In this document: positions 16,509 to 26,276 of the stretch, piece by piece
Layout of the letters: every line of letters begins with the position of its first letter
Position numbering within the stretch: position 1 is the first letter of the stretch
Source: Oceanihabitans sp. IOP_32
Lineage (GTDB): Bacteria > Bacteroidota > Bacteroidia > Flavobacteriales > Flavobacteriaceae
Length of the DNA stretch: 64,000 nt
NCBI RefSeq assembly: GCF_009498295.1
Contig: NZ_CP040813.1
Span: forward strand, 2,983,001-3,047,000
Reading direction: 5' to 3'
Notes under the pieces: model-generated
Databases searched by the model: none
Seen by the model: only the letters and a program-made list of their open reading frames with translations
Told to the model about the DNA's origin: nothing
Translations under genes and position numbers: made by a program

Positions 16509-18425
16509 TTATTGCATTCGAATTACAATAAATTGTGTACGTCTGTTTTGTTGGTGTTCTGTTTCCTTACATGGTGTAGAATCATCACAATTATTAACTA
16601 ATTGACGCTCTCCAAAACCTTGGTATTCTGTTATTCTAGATGGATTTATGCCTTTTGAAACTAGGTAGTTATATGTAGATTTTGCTCTATTCATGGACAA
16701 TTTGTCATTATAGGAAAGGGCGCCTCTAGAATCGGTGTGAGATTCTATTCGAATACTCATTTCGGGATATTCGTTTAACATTAAATGCACTATTTTGTCT
16801 AATTCTAAAGCAGCATCTTCTCGAATGTTATATTTATCAAAGTCGAAATAAATGGTGTTCAATTTAGCTAAGGTGACAACGTCTTGTATAGGGTCTAGAA
16901 GAATATCAACTTCTATCTTTGTGGTGTTAAAAGCTATGTTTTTTGAGCTAAAGGTTTTAAAATTATCGATGTATTTCTCGTGACTACCAACCAGCTTGTA
17001 ATCTTTGTTTCTATCGATGTTTATTTGATAATATCCGTTTTCATCTGTGATTAAATAGGCGGTTTCGGCTCCCATATCATTAAATAACGTAACTTTCGAT
17101 TGAGCAATGGGTTTTAAATTAATGGCATCGGATACTGTGCCCTGAACTTTTAAAATTGGTTTTCTATGATAAACATAAATATCGTCGTCACCAACACCAC
17201 CATCTCTATTTGAAGCAAAATAGCCTGTTATACCGCTTGGATTCATGGTGAATGAAAAGTCGTCTTTATGGGAGTTAACAGGCACACCCATATTTATAAC
17301 ATCTGTAAATTCGTTGTTTTTGTCTCTAACCGTTGCGAATATATCCAACATGCCTAAACCTACATGACCTTCAGAAGCAAAGAATAAAATGTTTTCATTG
17401 TTTACAAAAGGAAAACCTTCGGCACTTGGTGTGTTTATAATATTTCCCAAGTTTTGTGGCGTACCTAATGTGCCATCATCGTAAATGTCGACATAATAAA
17501 TGTCTGATCCTCCAAAACCTCCTGGCCTGTCTGATGTGTAATAGAGTCTAGAGTCGTCGCTATTTAATGCGGGGTGCTGAGTTGAAAAATCATCACTATT
17601 TATAGAGAGCTCTTCAATGTTTGTCCATTTGCCGTCTTGCAGTGTAGCTCTATAAATTTTCATGCCTGTTAAGCCGTCACCATCCTTTTTTCTCACTTTA
17701 TTTAAAAAATTATTTCTTGAGAAATACATAGTGCTTCCATCTTTGGTAATGCTAATGGGACCATCGTGGAATTTTGTATTCACATCGCCCAGAAGCTTTT
17801 TAGTTTGGTGTGTAGTGCCATCAGGATCGACCTCGGCGACATAAACATCTAAAAAAGGTTGTTCGTTCCAACCGTACAATCGTTTAATGGCTACGCCTTG
17901 ATCTCTTGACGATGTAAAGTAAATTTTTTGGCCATGTTCTATAGCACCAAAATCACTATATTTAGAATTAAACGGTACGTCGTCTAAAAAATACTGTTGT
18001 TCAGCACTAAAAATATTGCTAACAAAATTAGCGTCTTTACTAAAATTGTTGGTATGCACAATACCGCCAGAATCTATATAGCGTTTAAGCCATAATCTGG
18101 ATTCGTCATATTGTTTAATACCGCGAAGTGCTTGAGCATATTTGTAATAATACGATATGGGTACGTTGTTTTGTTCCATAGCTTTTTTGTAATGCATGGC
18201 AGCCTTTTTCGGATCTCTTAATAAGGCATAACAATCGCCTAATTTTCGTAAAGCGTATTCGGCATTATAATTTTTCTCAATAAGTTTTTCGTACACTTCG
18301 GCAGCCTTCACAAATGCGAATTTATTAAATAAGGCATCTGCTCTTTTTTGTTTGCCTTGCTGGGAGAAAGCAACTAAATTTAGAGTTAAAGCTAAACAGA
18401 TGGATGCGTAAATTTTTATAGTCAT
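16509..18425 (-). CDS. OmpA family protein with TPR and PD40 repeats (T9SS-associated)
   Basis: 638 residues. A signal peptide (about 1-22) precedes TPR-like helices (about 25-130). PD40-type beta-propeller repeats follow (YFTSSRDQG, MYFSRNN, LYYTSDRPGGFGGSDIYYV, GYFASNRDGGVGDDDIYVY; about 150-420). Next is a carboxypeptidase-regulatory-like domain (about 432-510), then a C-terminal OmpA peptidoglycan-binding domain (IYFDFDKYNIREDAALEL to NRRTQF; about 525-636). It sits 18 bp downstream of PorP/SprF, the standard partner order. It probably anchors the outer-membrane assembly to peptidoglycan in the periplasm. Confidence 0.93.
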   Translation of the reverse strand: MTIKIYASICLALTLNLVAFSQQGKQKRADALFNKFAFVKAAEVYEKLIEKNYNAEYALRKLGDCYALLRDPKKAAMHYKKAMEQNNVPISYYYKYAQALRGIKQYDESRLWLKRYIDSGGIVHTNNFSKDANFVSNIFSAEQQYFLDDVPFNSKYSDFGAIEHGQKIYFTSSRDQGVAIKRLYGWNEQPFLDVYVAEVDPDGTTHQTKKLLGDVNTKFHDGPISITKDGSTMYFSRNNFLNKVRKKDGDGLTGMKIYRATLQDGKWTNIEELSINSDDFSTQHPALNSDDSRLYYTSDRPGGFGGSDIYYVDIYDDGTLGTPQNLGNIINTPSAEGFPFVNNENILFFASEGHVGLGMLDIFATVRDKNNEFTDVINMGVPVNSHKDDFSFTMNPSGITGYFASNRDGGVGDDDIYVYHRKPILKVQGTVSDAINLKPIAQSKVTLFNDMGAETAYLITDENGYYQINIDRNKDYKLVGSHEKYIDNFKTFSSKNIAFNTTKIEVDILLDPIQDVVTLAKLNTIYFDFDKYNIREDAALELDKIVHLMLNEYPEMSIRIESHTDSRGALSYNDKLSMNRAKSTYNYLVSKGINPSRITEYQGFGERQLVNNCDDSTPCKETEHQQNRRTQFIVIRMQ

Positions 18426-18443
18426 AAATAGGCGTTTTTAATA

Positions 18444-19373
18444 TTAAAAATATCTAGGTGATTTTAGTCTAGAGCTTAAAAACTTAAATTCATAAATTAA
18501 AAGTATTTCATGTGTTCCGGTCGTGTACCTAGCAATATCAGAGATTGGTTTCTCGTAGGCATAACCCACTCGTAATTGTTTGGTCACTTGAAAATCTGCA
18601 AAACCACCTAGGGCTTCTGCTGCTCTGTTGACTCTATAAGAACCTCCCAACCAAAACCTCTCATAAAACAAGAAGCTAGCCGTAAAATCGTATGAAATAG
18701 GGGCACCGTTGGTGGCTTTAAAAAGCATTGCGGGTTTAAGTTTTATGTTTTCGTTTAGGTTAAATACAACTCCACCGGTAAAGTAGTAACTAACACGCTC
18801 TAAGGCTTCAAATTCATCTAGGTTATTGCTAAAATCGTTTGTAAATATTCTTGGCGCAGATGCTCCCAGGTACCATGTGTTTGAGTGCCAAAAAATGCCT
18901 GCACCTAAGTTTGGCGTCCATCTATCTTCTGTACCAAAAATTACAGGATCGTTAATAACACCGGGGTCATTGCGAAAATCTGAATCGAAACTAAATTGTG
19001 TAAATCCTGCTTTTAAACCAAAAGCAAGTTTGGAATTTGTTCCCGTAGGGATGGTATATGAAAAGTCGCCGTATAAGTAGGTGAAATTTTGAGGGCCTAA
19101 ATCGTCTTTAATAAAAGATAAACCCAAGCCTATTCTTTCATTTCTTAGAGGTGTGTGTATTGATAGTGTTTGTGTTACTGGGCCGCCTTTAAAACCAACC
19201 CATTGGCTTCTATGAAGCCCTACTACACTTAAAGCTTCCCTACTTCCGGCATAAGCTGGATTAATAGAAATGGTATTGAACATGTATTGTGTAAATTGTG
19301 GTAATTGCTGGGCAATACCTACCGAAGCCCATAGTAAGGCAACAACTAGTAAGTTATGTTTAATAATTTTCAT
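18444..19373 (-). CDS. Type IX secretion membrane protein, PorP/SprF family
   Basis: 309 residues with a signal peptide (cleavage after SVGIAQ). QLPQFTQYMFNTISINPAYAGSRE is the hallmark N-terminal motif of the family. The remainder is an outer-membrane beta-barrel (YLYGDFSYTIP, KLAFGLKAGFTQF). In Flavobacterium johnsoniae, SprF is needed to put SprB on the surface, and other PorP/SprF paralogues serve their own neighbouring type B CTD proteins. Its place 11 bp after the 1112-residue CTD protein fits that role. Confidence 0.94.
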   Translation of the reverse strand: MKIIKHNLLVVALLWASVGIAQQLPQFTQYMFNTISINPAYAGSREALSVVGLHRSQWVGFKGGPVTQTLSIHTPLRNERIGLGLSFIKDDLGPQNFTYLYGDFSYTIPTGTNSKLAFGLKAGFTQFSFDSDFRNDPGVINDPVIFGTEDRWTPNLGAGIFWHSNTWYLGASAPRIFTNDFSNNLDEFEALERVSYYFTGGVVFNLNENIKLKPAMLFKATNGAPISYDFTASFLFYERFWLGGSYRVNRAAEALGGFADFQVTKQLRVGYAYEKPISDIARYTTGTHEILLIYEFKFLSSRLKSPRYF

Positions 19374-19384
19374 AGGCTATAGTT

Positions 19385-22300
19385 TTATTTGGTACCTAAG
19401 TAAACTGGACCAGTGATTGGTTTTAATCCACTATTTTCTAAATTGATGATATAATAATAAGTACCGCTTGGTAATTTTCCAGCACTTCCTATAGACGATT
19501 TGGGCGCGCTCCCATCCCAGTCTCCTCTTGAGCCCAAGGTGTAATTGTTCGAACTGAAAACTAAAGCTCCCCAGCGGTTAAATATTTTTACGTTTGCGGT
19601 AAAGCCACATAATTCAATGCCTTCGATATTAAATGTTTCATTAAAATTATCTCCATTTGGTGTCACGGCTTTAGATATGACAATATCTCCCGCGCCACAA
19701 GGAAGCACAGTGCAATCGGCATTGATATTAAGGATGAGATTATAGGTGTTTATACAACCGTTTTCGGTAACGGTATATCTAAATACATAATCTATTCCGC
19801 CACTATTAGGAAAGAAATTTTCATCTAATTCTAAGCCAGAAGGGTCAAAAATGTTAGCGTTAAGGGTAGCTCTTGAATCGCCTTCAATTAAGCTCCAATT
19901 GCCGTTTGTATTTGGAGAGTCGATGAGATTATTTAAGTCTATGAGGCCATCATCAAAGCATCGCGGACTTGCAGTAATCTCTGTAATAGTTTCGTCTAGA
20001 GATACGTTTAATGTTTGGGTAAAAATTTCTTGATTATCACAAGCATCGGTTACGATCCAGGTTCTAATAATTTGATAATCGCTTGGTGTGTTGTCATTAA
20101 AGGAGCTTACTTCTTCAAAAACGACTGTTAAATCGGTGTTATTAGAACAATTGTCTGAAAACTCTAAATTAGGTACATTAGGAATATCAGCACAACTTAT
20201 ATTTAATACATCATCGAATGCGGTTGTTAATATTGGTTTTGTTGTATCGACAACAGTAATTATCTGGGTATGGGTAGTACTTAGATTGCTATTGTCTGTA
20301 GCCGTCCAAGTACGGGCAATGGTATAGTTATTTGAGCAGCTGCCATTGGTAATACTCTCGCTAACGCTAACTGTAGCATCACCACAATTGTCGGTTGCTG
20401 TTAGGGGTTCTGCATTGGGAATGGCATCACATTCTACAGTAATATCAGTAGGTAAAGCCTCCACAAATGTTGGTTTTTGGGTATCTTTTATGATGACGTT
20501 TTGTTTAGCACTAACACTATTTCCGTTGCCATCATCAAAAATCCAGGTAATTATAAATGTTCCTTGTTCATTATAAGTTAAGGGGTCGTTTGTGGTACCG
20601 GTTATAATTCCCGAACATAAATCAATTGTTTCGGGTGCCACAGCCGTTACCGAACATTCACCGGTTAAGTCGGCTAAAACCGGTAAAACTGGTGGGAGGG
20701 TATCTTTAATCGTGATCTTTTGGGTCACGTATATTATATTTCCACAATCATCGATTACGCTATATGTTCTTGTAATAACCCGAGGAATAGTATCATTGTC
20801 AGGAACATCAGAAACCCAGGCTACTGTAGGGGGATTGCCAGAATTATCAGCGGCATCCGTAACCACTAAAATATTAGGCTCTGGTATAGGGTCTCCGCAT
20901 TCTAATATGATGTCGTCTGGATTACTTGCCGTTGGTGGTTCACTGATGTAGTCTGAAACATTAATGGCAATAATAGGTGCTGGTATAGGGTTGTTTGTAC
21001 AAGCTCCAGATTGAACAAAACCTTGAATAAAAGGTAAATTGAAAGTGGCGTTAGAGATGGCACCAATACCAACTATCGATCCATTAAGCGTGATATTAGA
21101 AACAAAATTTGAATCTTTAAGTATCGAACAATCTGTAATAACTGTGAGTTTAAAATTGATTTTTGCCAGTACCGTGTTTGGATCATCGGGTACAGGAAGT
21201 GTTCCTAAATCCCACACAATAAAACCATTTTCTACAACAGGAGCTGGTGTGTTTGGTTGTACAAAGGGAGGGAACGTATTATACGAGGTTATGATATTAT
21301 TTAGGTTTGGGTTGACACTCTCGGGTAGAGGAATTTGTATTATCGTGTTATTTGTGGCTTCGCTGCCAGCGTTTTTTATTTCTAAACTGTATTCTACATA
21401 ATCTCCTGGCTCTAAAACATCTGTTGGTGTGGGCGTATTTCCATTAACAGAGGTTATATTAATTAAAGCTTGTGTTTCTGGAGTATAAGCATTTAAAGAA
21501 AAGGTTAAATTAAATATGGTATAAGTGTCTCTTGAACTGCCATATCTAAATCTAGTGAATGCTTTGCTGTTGGGAATTAGTCTATTGTCTGTGTTATCTA
21601 TATTAAACATAGCGATATCTATTCCAGTATTGTTTAATAAACCGGGATTTCGCTCTACGGGAGGCGTTGGAATTGAAGATTTAAAGAAGTTATTAACGTC
21701 ATTTCCAGAGTGACTTAAACGTTGGTAGCTATTGTTATTTAAAGACGACGTATTATTTATGTCGTCATCTCCATCTGGTATTAGCATTTCAAAATAATCA
21801 CCCGTAAGTGAACTATCACCTTCACCAGCCATTAAACCGAGTTTTAATTCGACATTACCACTTTGAGAGGCGTTAAAACCTTCAACATCAATGCTGTATT
21901 CAGATGGATCTCCAGAGCTTGTTCTGGCCACAAAAGCATGACCATCAAAAACAGTAACATCTCTTCTGTTCATTAGAGAGTTCTCATATACGACAACCAT
22001 TCCCCATCCGCCGTAAAAACCAGCATCGTCGTTAGATTTTCCTTCATTTAAGGCGATATCGGCAACATAATAATCACCAATACCATGCGTTCTTACATAA
22101 TTGGTAATCTCGGCGTAGCCCACATACATGTTGCGTTCATCTCCATTTGTGGGGTATGCGATATTAATGGGATCTATTGGATTGCCTGAGTTTGAGGCAA
22201 AAATATCTGTATATCCAGAAGCAGCGGGACCTTTAATGCTAACTTTATATTTATTAAAATTTTTTGTTACGCCATTTTTAGTTACAGAAAATGTATTGGG

Positions 22301-22723
22301 GTTGTTGTCGCCATCCAGATTAGGGTCGGTATCAATTTCAGATCTGCCCGTCCAATATAAGCCAGCATAAATAATATTGGAGCATTCGGGAATCGCTCCA
22401 TTTTCTGTTGAAAAACTTAATTTGGCCGAGGAGGAGTTAAAAGTACTGGCATTGTCATCAATATCAACATACATCATATCTCTGTTATTACCAGCGGTGT
22501 TGCTATAATTAACCAGTGTTAAATTGGTATTACCAATCATGGTAAAGTCGCCATTAATATTGTAAGAGGTTTTTGTAGGCGATTGTTCTGATGCTCTCGG
22601 TGCGAAAGGCACTCGCACTTGACTATGGCTGTTTAAACCACATATTAATAGCAAAACGACATGAAAAACTAGGACGTTTAACCGTTTATAAGTAGTATGT
22701 GGTTTGGTGTAAAGTTGTTTCAT
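19385..22723 (-). CDS. Large surface protein with type B T9SS C-terminal domain (adhesin-like)
   Basis: 1112 residues. The N terminus (1-35) is a signal peptide ending NSHSQ. About 50-415 is an unassigned beta-rich exposed region. About 420-560 is DUF11-like (DVLEPGDYVEYSLEIKNAGS). About 600-915 holds several Ig-like/HYR repeats, each with an ECGDP or DDCGN-type cysteine motif and a KDTxxP linker. About 1015-1112 is the gliding-motility-type C-terminal sorting domain (VTPNGDNFNETFNIEGIE, FNRWGALVF, SGTYYYII). The protein should be exported by Sec, then by T9SS, and held on the surface with the adjacent PorP/SprF. Ligand unknown. Confidence 0.94.
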   Translation of the reverse strand: MKQLYTKPHTTYKRLNVLVFHVVLLLICGLNSHSQVRVPFAPRASEQSPTKTSYNINGDFTMIGNTNLTLVNYSNTAGNNRDMMYVDIDDNASTFNSSSAKLSFSTENGAIPECSNIIYAGLYWTGRSEIDTDPNLDGDNNPNTFSVTKNGVTKNFNKYKVSIKGPAASGYTDIFASNSGNPIDPINIAYPTNGDERNMYVGYAEITNYVRTHGIGDYYVADIALNEGKSNDDAGFYGGWGMVVVYENSLMNRRDVTVFDGHAFVARTSSGDPSEYSIDVEGFNASQSGNVELKLGLMAGEGDSSLTGDYFEMLIPDGDDDINNTSSLNNNSYQRLSHSGNDVNNFFKSSIPTPPVERNPGLLNNTGIDIAMFNIDNTDNRLIPNSKAFTRFRYGSSRDTYTIFNLTFSLNAYTPETQALINITSVNGNTPTPTDVLEPGDYVEYSLEIKNAGSEATNNTIIQIPLPESVNPNLNNIITSYNTFPPFVQPNTPAPVVENGFIVWDLGTLPVPDDPNTVLAKINFKLTVITDCSILKDSNFVSNITLNGSIVGIGAISNATFNLPFIQGFVQSGACTNNPIPAPIIAINVSDYISEPPTASNPDDIILECGDPIPEPNILVVTDAADNSGNPPTVAWVSDVPDNDTIPRVITRTYSVIDDCGNIIYVTQKITIKDTLPPVLPVLADLTGECSVTAVAPETIDLCSGIITGTTNDPLTYNEQGTFIITWIFDDGNGNSVSAKQNVIIKDTQKPTFVEALPTDITVECDAIPNAEPLTATDNCGDATVSVSESITNGSCSNNYTIARTWTATDNSNLSTTHTQIITVVDTTKPILTTAFDDVLNISCADIPNVPNLEFSDNCSNNTDLTVVFEEVSSFNDNTPSDYQIIRTWIVTDACDNQEIFTQTLNVSLDETITEITASPRCFDDGLIDLNNLIDSPNTNGNWSLIEGDSRATLNANIFDPSGLELDENFFPNSGGIDYVFRYTVTENGCINTYNLILNINADCTVLPCGAGDIVISKAVTPNGDNFNETFNIEGIELCGFTANVKIFNRWGALVFSSNNYTLGSRGDWDGSAPKSSIGSAGKLPSGTYYYIINLENSGLKPITGPVYLGTK

Positions 22724-22754
22724 ATGAATTCCTTTAAATTAATCGGATACGTTA

Positions 22755-23264
22755 TTACGATGGCGTTTCGATTTTGTGAAAAACTCTTATGTTTGGGATT
22801 GGTGTAATAAAATCTGCTATTTGCTCAGCCGAACATTCAAAATAGCAGATAATAAAAACATATTTTAAGCTTTCCAGATTGTTGATTTTATTAAGGTTTA
22901 ATACAGTTTTCAAGTCACTGGCTTGACTTACATTTATAGTGATTAATTCTACTGTGTTATATTGGTTGGCGCCGAGAAGATTAAAAGATTGAGTATCGTT
23001 AAATGTTATTTTTTTAATCTTACCTTCACCATAAACATGATTTACTGCATTATTGCTAATGTAAACCGTTGTATGAAGCTTTTGTGACAACTCGTAGAAG
23101 TTGAATCTATCTTGCTGCAGATTTAATTTTGACGAATTACTTTTGACAGCACTATGACTATTACGAAGTTCAAAAATACCCTTTTGTTGGGCTGTAGCTG
23201 TTTCTAAAAATAATAATGAGATAAAGCTAAATATTAATATTATTAAAGTAGATTTAGTGCTCAT
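22755..23264 (-). CDS. Small exported hypothetical protein leading the T9SS adhesin operon
   Basis: 169 residues with a signal peptide (hydrophobic 7-22, then ATAQQ). The rest is a mixed alpha/beta domain with no family I recognise. It ends 31 bp before the adhesin ATG on the same strand and is probably the first gene of the four-gene operon. A periplasmic helper of secretion or a surface component is possible. Nothing in the sequence decides this. Confidence 0.7.
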   Translation of the reverse strand: MSTKSTLIILIFSFISLLFLETATAQQKGIFELRNSHSAVKSNSSKLNLQQDRFNFYELSQKLHTTVYISNNAVNHVYGEGKIKKITFNDTQSFNLLGANQYNTVELITINVSQASDLKTVLNLNKINNLESLKYVFIICYFECSAEQIADFITPIPNIRVFHKIETPS

Positions 23265-23642
23265 AAGTACATTTTTTAGTTTAGTTTTTTATCATAAAAC
23301 AATATTTTTACAATATAATTTTGTGAGTTAAGACCTTAGTTTTTAATAGGTTTGATTAACGTCATAGTAAAAAAAGGCTTCAGGCTAAGTATTTCCAAAT
23401 AAATGTGATGAATTGTTATAAAAAAACGATTAAAAGATGCTTTTGTTTGTTTTTTTTATAAGCAGATGAGATTTTATTAAATCTTAAGAAAACAAGAAGT
23501 AGAATCGCCAAATAATTATTTTATTAATGGAGATTCGAGATGAGGCTGTATTTTTTTTATATTATAAATTAGCAGTTTAAAACAAGTTGTTTTCATACCG
23601 AAATTTGGTTTAAATCAATAAAAATTTAAAAAAAAAATCATA
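23265..23642. other. Divergent intergenic region, nothing recognised
   Basis: Very AT-rich spacer between the minus-strand T9SS operon and plus-strand sixA. It must hold promoters for both, but I see no exact TAnnTTTG box in it, and no gene or strong hairpin. Confidence 0.4.
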
Positions 23643-24128
23643 ATGAAAAAAATAATCTTAGTTCGACACGCAAAATCCTCATGGAAACACAATGTGATAG
23701 ACCACGAAAGACCTTTAAACGAACGTGGTTTAAGGGACGCAAGTATGGTGTCTAATCATCTTAAATCAAAAAATTTAAGTGTCGATAAAGTACTTTCTAG
23801 CGATGCCATTCGTGCAAAACATACGGCCGAAATTTTTATTTCTAATCTGGAAATTTCTAATGATTTATTCGAGTTAAACCATAACCTATATGATTTCTCT
23901 GGCGAAAACTTAATAGCCAGCATTAAGCATGTCGATTCAGTTATTAATAATTTAATGGTTTTCGGTCATAACCATGCCATTACAGAATTTGTAAATACTT
24001 ATGGTAATAAGTCCATAGACAATGTGCCAACCTGCGGTGTCACCATTATAAATTTCAATATTGATAATTGGGCAGATTTAAACAAAGGGGAAACCGTTTA
24101 CACACTGTGGCCTAAAGAGTTAAAATAA
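23643..24128 (+). CDS. SixA-type histidine phosphatase
   Basis: 161 residues. ILVRHAKSSW near the N terminus is the RHG/RHA phosphohistidine motif. The second histidine is in MVFGHNHAITEF. Length and layout fit the SixA branch of the histidine phosphatase superfamily, which removes phosphate from phosphohistidine proteins. It lies upstream of ppk1 and ppx, so a link to polyphosphate or phosphorelay control is possible but unproved. Confidence 0.88.
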   Translation: MKKIILVRHAKSSWKHNVIDHERPLNERGLRDASMVSNHLKSKNLSVDKVLSSDAIRAKHTAEIFISNLEISNDLFELNHNLYDFSGENLIASIKHVDSVINNLMVFGHNHAITEFVNTYGNKSIDNVPTCGVTIINFNIDNWADLNKGETVYTLWPKELK

Positions 24129-24177
24129 GCTTCAATTTATGTCTTCATTTTGACCCACACTATTCGGGTAAAAAGAA

Positions 24178-24185
24178 TATATTTG
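24178..24185 (+). promoter_or_regulatory. -7 box for the ppk1-ppx operon
   Basis: TATATTTG matches TAnnTTTG, 26 bases before the ppk1 ATG. Confidence 0.45.
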
Positions 24186-24211
24186 TTTTTACATCACTTT
24201 TAAATAAACGC

Positions 24212-26275
24212 ATGGTTAAAACTGAAAAACATAATAATGATTATATAAATCGAGAAATAAGCTGGTTACAATTTAATGCCAGAGTTTTGCAAGAGGCATC
24301 GGATGAAACGGTACCTTTAATTGAGCGTTTACGTTTTTTGGGGATTTTTTCGAATAATTTAGATGAGTTTTTTAAAGTAAGATACGCGACCGTTAAACGT
24401 ATCGTTCAAGCCGGAAAAGGTGGTAAACATGAACTTGGAGGCATTAAGGCCAAAGCATTGCTAGAGATTATAACCCAAACAGTAATTACTCAACAAAGCG
24501 AGAGTTTGGTTGTTTTAGATACCATTAAAGCAAAATTAGAAGACGAAAATATTTATATTATTGATGAAACTCAAATCAATACCTTACAACACGATTTTAT
24601 AAGAAAATACTTTGTAGAACATGTCAGTCCAGCGCTTGTAACCATTATTTTAAACGATTCCATTCAGCTTCCAAACCTAAAAGATACGGGGGCTTATTTA
24701 GCAGTTAGAATGATAATGGCGGATGACAAAAAACAATTCGCCTTAATCGAAATACCCAAAACTATAAATCGCTTTGTCGTGTTGCCAAAGCAAGACGGTA
24801 AAAACTATATTATTTTAATAGACGACCTATTACGCTATTGTTTAGGATATATCTTTAATATTTTTGATTTTAAACGTATTTCGGCACATATGATAAAAAT
24901 ATCGCGAGATGCCGAATTGGATTTCGAGAGTGATTTAAGTAAAAGTTTTATAGAGAAAGTAGCCGATAGCGTAAAAGACCGGCAAATAGGAGAACCCATA
25001 AGATTTGTGTACGATAAAACGATTGATGTCGATACCTTGGAGTATTTAATGTCTAAAATGGGAATAGACGAAACAGACAGTATTATTCCAGGTGGTAGAT
25101 ATCATAATAGAAGAGATTATATGAACTTCCCGAGCTTAGGAAGAACAGATTTAATGTACTCTAAAATAGAACCATTACCTATTAAGGGCCTAAGTTTTGA
25201 ATCTAGTATCTTCGAGGCCATTGCCGTTAAAGATTATTTACTTTACGCGCCCTATCATACATTTTCTTATATTGTTAAGTTTTTAAGAGAAGCCGCTCTA
25301 GATCCTCAAGTAAAAACCATTAAAATTACAATATACAGATTGGCAGAAATTTCGCACGTAGCAAGTTCGCTTATTAATGCTGCAATTAATGGTAAAACCG
25401 TAACGGTTTCTATTGAGTTACAAGCACGTTTTGACGAACAAGCCAATATTAATTACGCCCAACAAATGGAAAATGAAGGTGTTCATTTAATTTTTGGAGT
25501 TCAAGGGTTAAAAGTGCACAGTAAGATGTGTGTTATAGAGCGTGAAGAAGATCATAAAATTAAACGTTACGGCTTTATTAGCACTGGTAATTTTAACGAG
25601 TCTACCGCTAAGCTTTACACCGATCATACGCTTTTAACTTCAGATCAAAGTATTTTAAAAGATGTAAATAAAATCTTTAGTTTTTTTGAAGCCAATTATA
25701 AGATTTTTAAATATAAACATTTAATCACCTCACCTCATAATACTCAAAAAGAAATATTTAAACTGATTAATGCAGAAATTGCAAAGGCAAGAAAAGGAGA
25801 GAAGGGAAGAATACGCTTAAAAATGAATAGCCTTTCGAGCTATGTGATGGTTGACAAATTATATGAGGCCAGTAGAGCTGGAGTGAAAATACAGATGATA
25901 ATTAGAGGGATTTGCTGTTTAATTCCTGGAGTTCAAGGTATGAGTGAAAATATAGAAGTAATTAGTGTGGTAGATAAATTTTTAGAACATTCTAGACTTT
26001 ATATTTTTGGGGATAAGGACGAGACGAAAGTTTTTATTTCTTCAGCAGATTGGATGACTAGAAATATTTATCACAGAGTTGAGGTGACTTGTCCAATCTA
26101 CGATCAAGAGTTAAAACAGGAAATTATTGACACCTATGCCATTTGTTGGAGCGATAACGTGAAGGCGAGATTAGTTAACGCTATCAATGAAAATGAATAC
26201 CGAAAAAATGATAAACCAAAAGTAAGGTCGCAAATTGCTATTTACGATTATTACCTAAAAAAGTTACAGAACTAG
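24212..26275 (+). CDS. ppk1: Polyphosphate kinase 1
   Basis: 687 residues, the usual length. It polymerises the terminal phosphate of ATP into polyphosphate. The N domain opens with NREISWLQFNARVLQEA, the head domain has FSNNLDEFFKVRYATVK, and the two phospholipase D-like C domains hold GLKVHSKMCVIER (with the phospho-accepting histidine) and STGNFNESTAKLYTD. SADWMTRN is near the end. It overlaps functionally with ppx, whose ATG begins one base after this stop. Confidence 0.96.
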   Translation: MVKTEKHNNDYINREISWLQFNARVLQEASDETVPLIERLRFLGIFSNNLDEFFKVRYATVKRIVQAGKGGKHELGGIKAKALLEIITQTVITQQSESLVVLDTIKAKLEDENIYIIDETQINTLQHDFIRKYFVEHVSPALVTIILNDSIQLPNLKDTGAYLAVRMIMADDKKQFALIEIPKTINRFVVLPKQDGKNYIILIDDLLRYCLGYIFNIFDFKRISAHMIKISRDAELDFESDLSKSFIEKVADSVKDRQIGEPIRFVYDKTIDVDTLEYLMSKMGIDETDSIIPGGRYHNRRDYMNFPSLGRTDLMYSKIEPLPIKGLSFESSIFEAIAVKDYLLYAPYHTFSYIVKFLREAALDPQVKTIKITIYRLAEISHVASSLINAAINGKTVTVSIELQARFDEQANINYAQQMENEGVHLIFGVQGLKVHSKMCVIEREEDHKIKRYGFISTGNFNESTAKLYTDHTLLTSDQSILKDVNKIFSFFEANYKIFKYKHLITSPHNTQKEIFKLINAEIAKARKGEKGRIRLKMNSLSSYVMVDKLYEASRAGVKIQMIIRGICCLIPGVQGMSENIEVISVVDKFLEHSRLYIFGDKDETKVFISSADWMTRNIYHRVEVTCPIYDQELKQEIIDTYAICWSDNVKARLVNAINENEYRKNDKPKVRSQIAIYDYYLKKLQN

Positions 26276-26276
26276 T

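Noticed and set aside
19545-22370. Series of plus-strand open frames of 60-120 codons opposite the large adhesin
   Set aside because: They are antisense shadows of a low-stop coding strand; none has a domain, a signal or a ribosome site.
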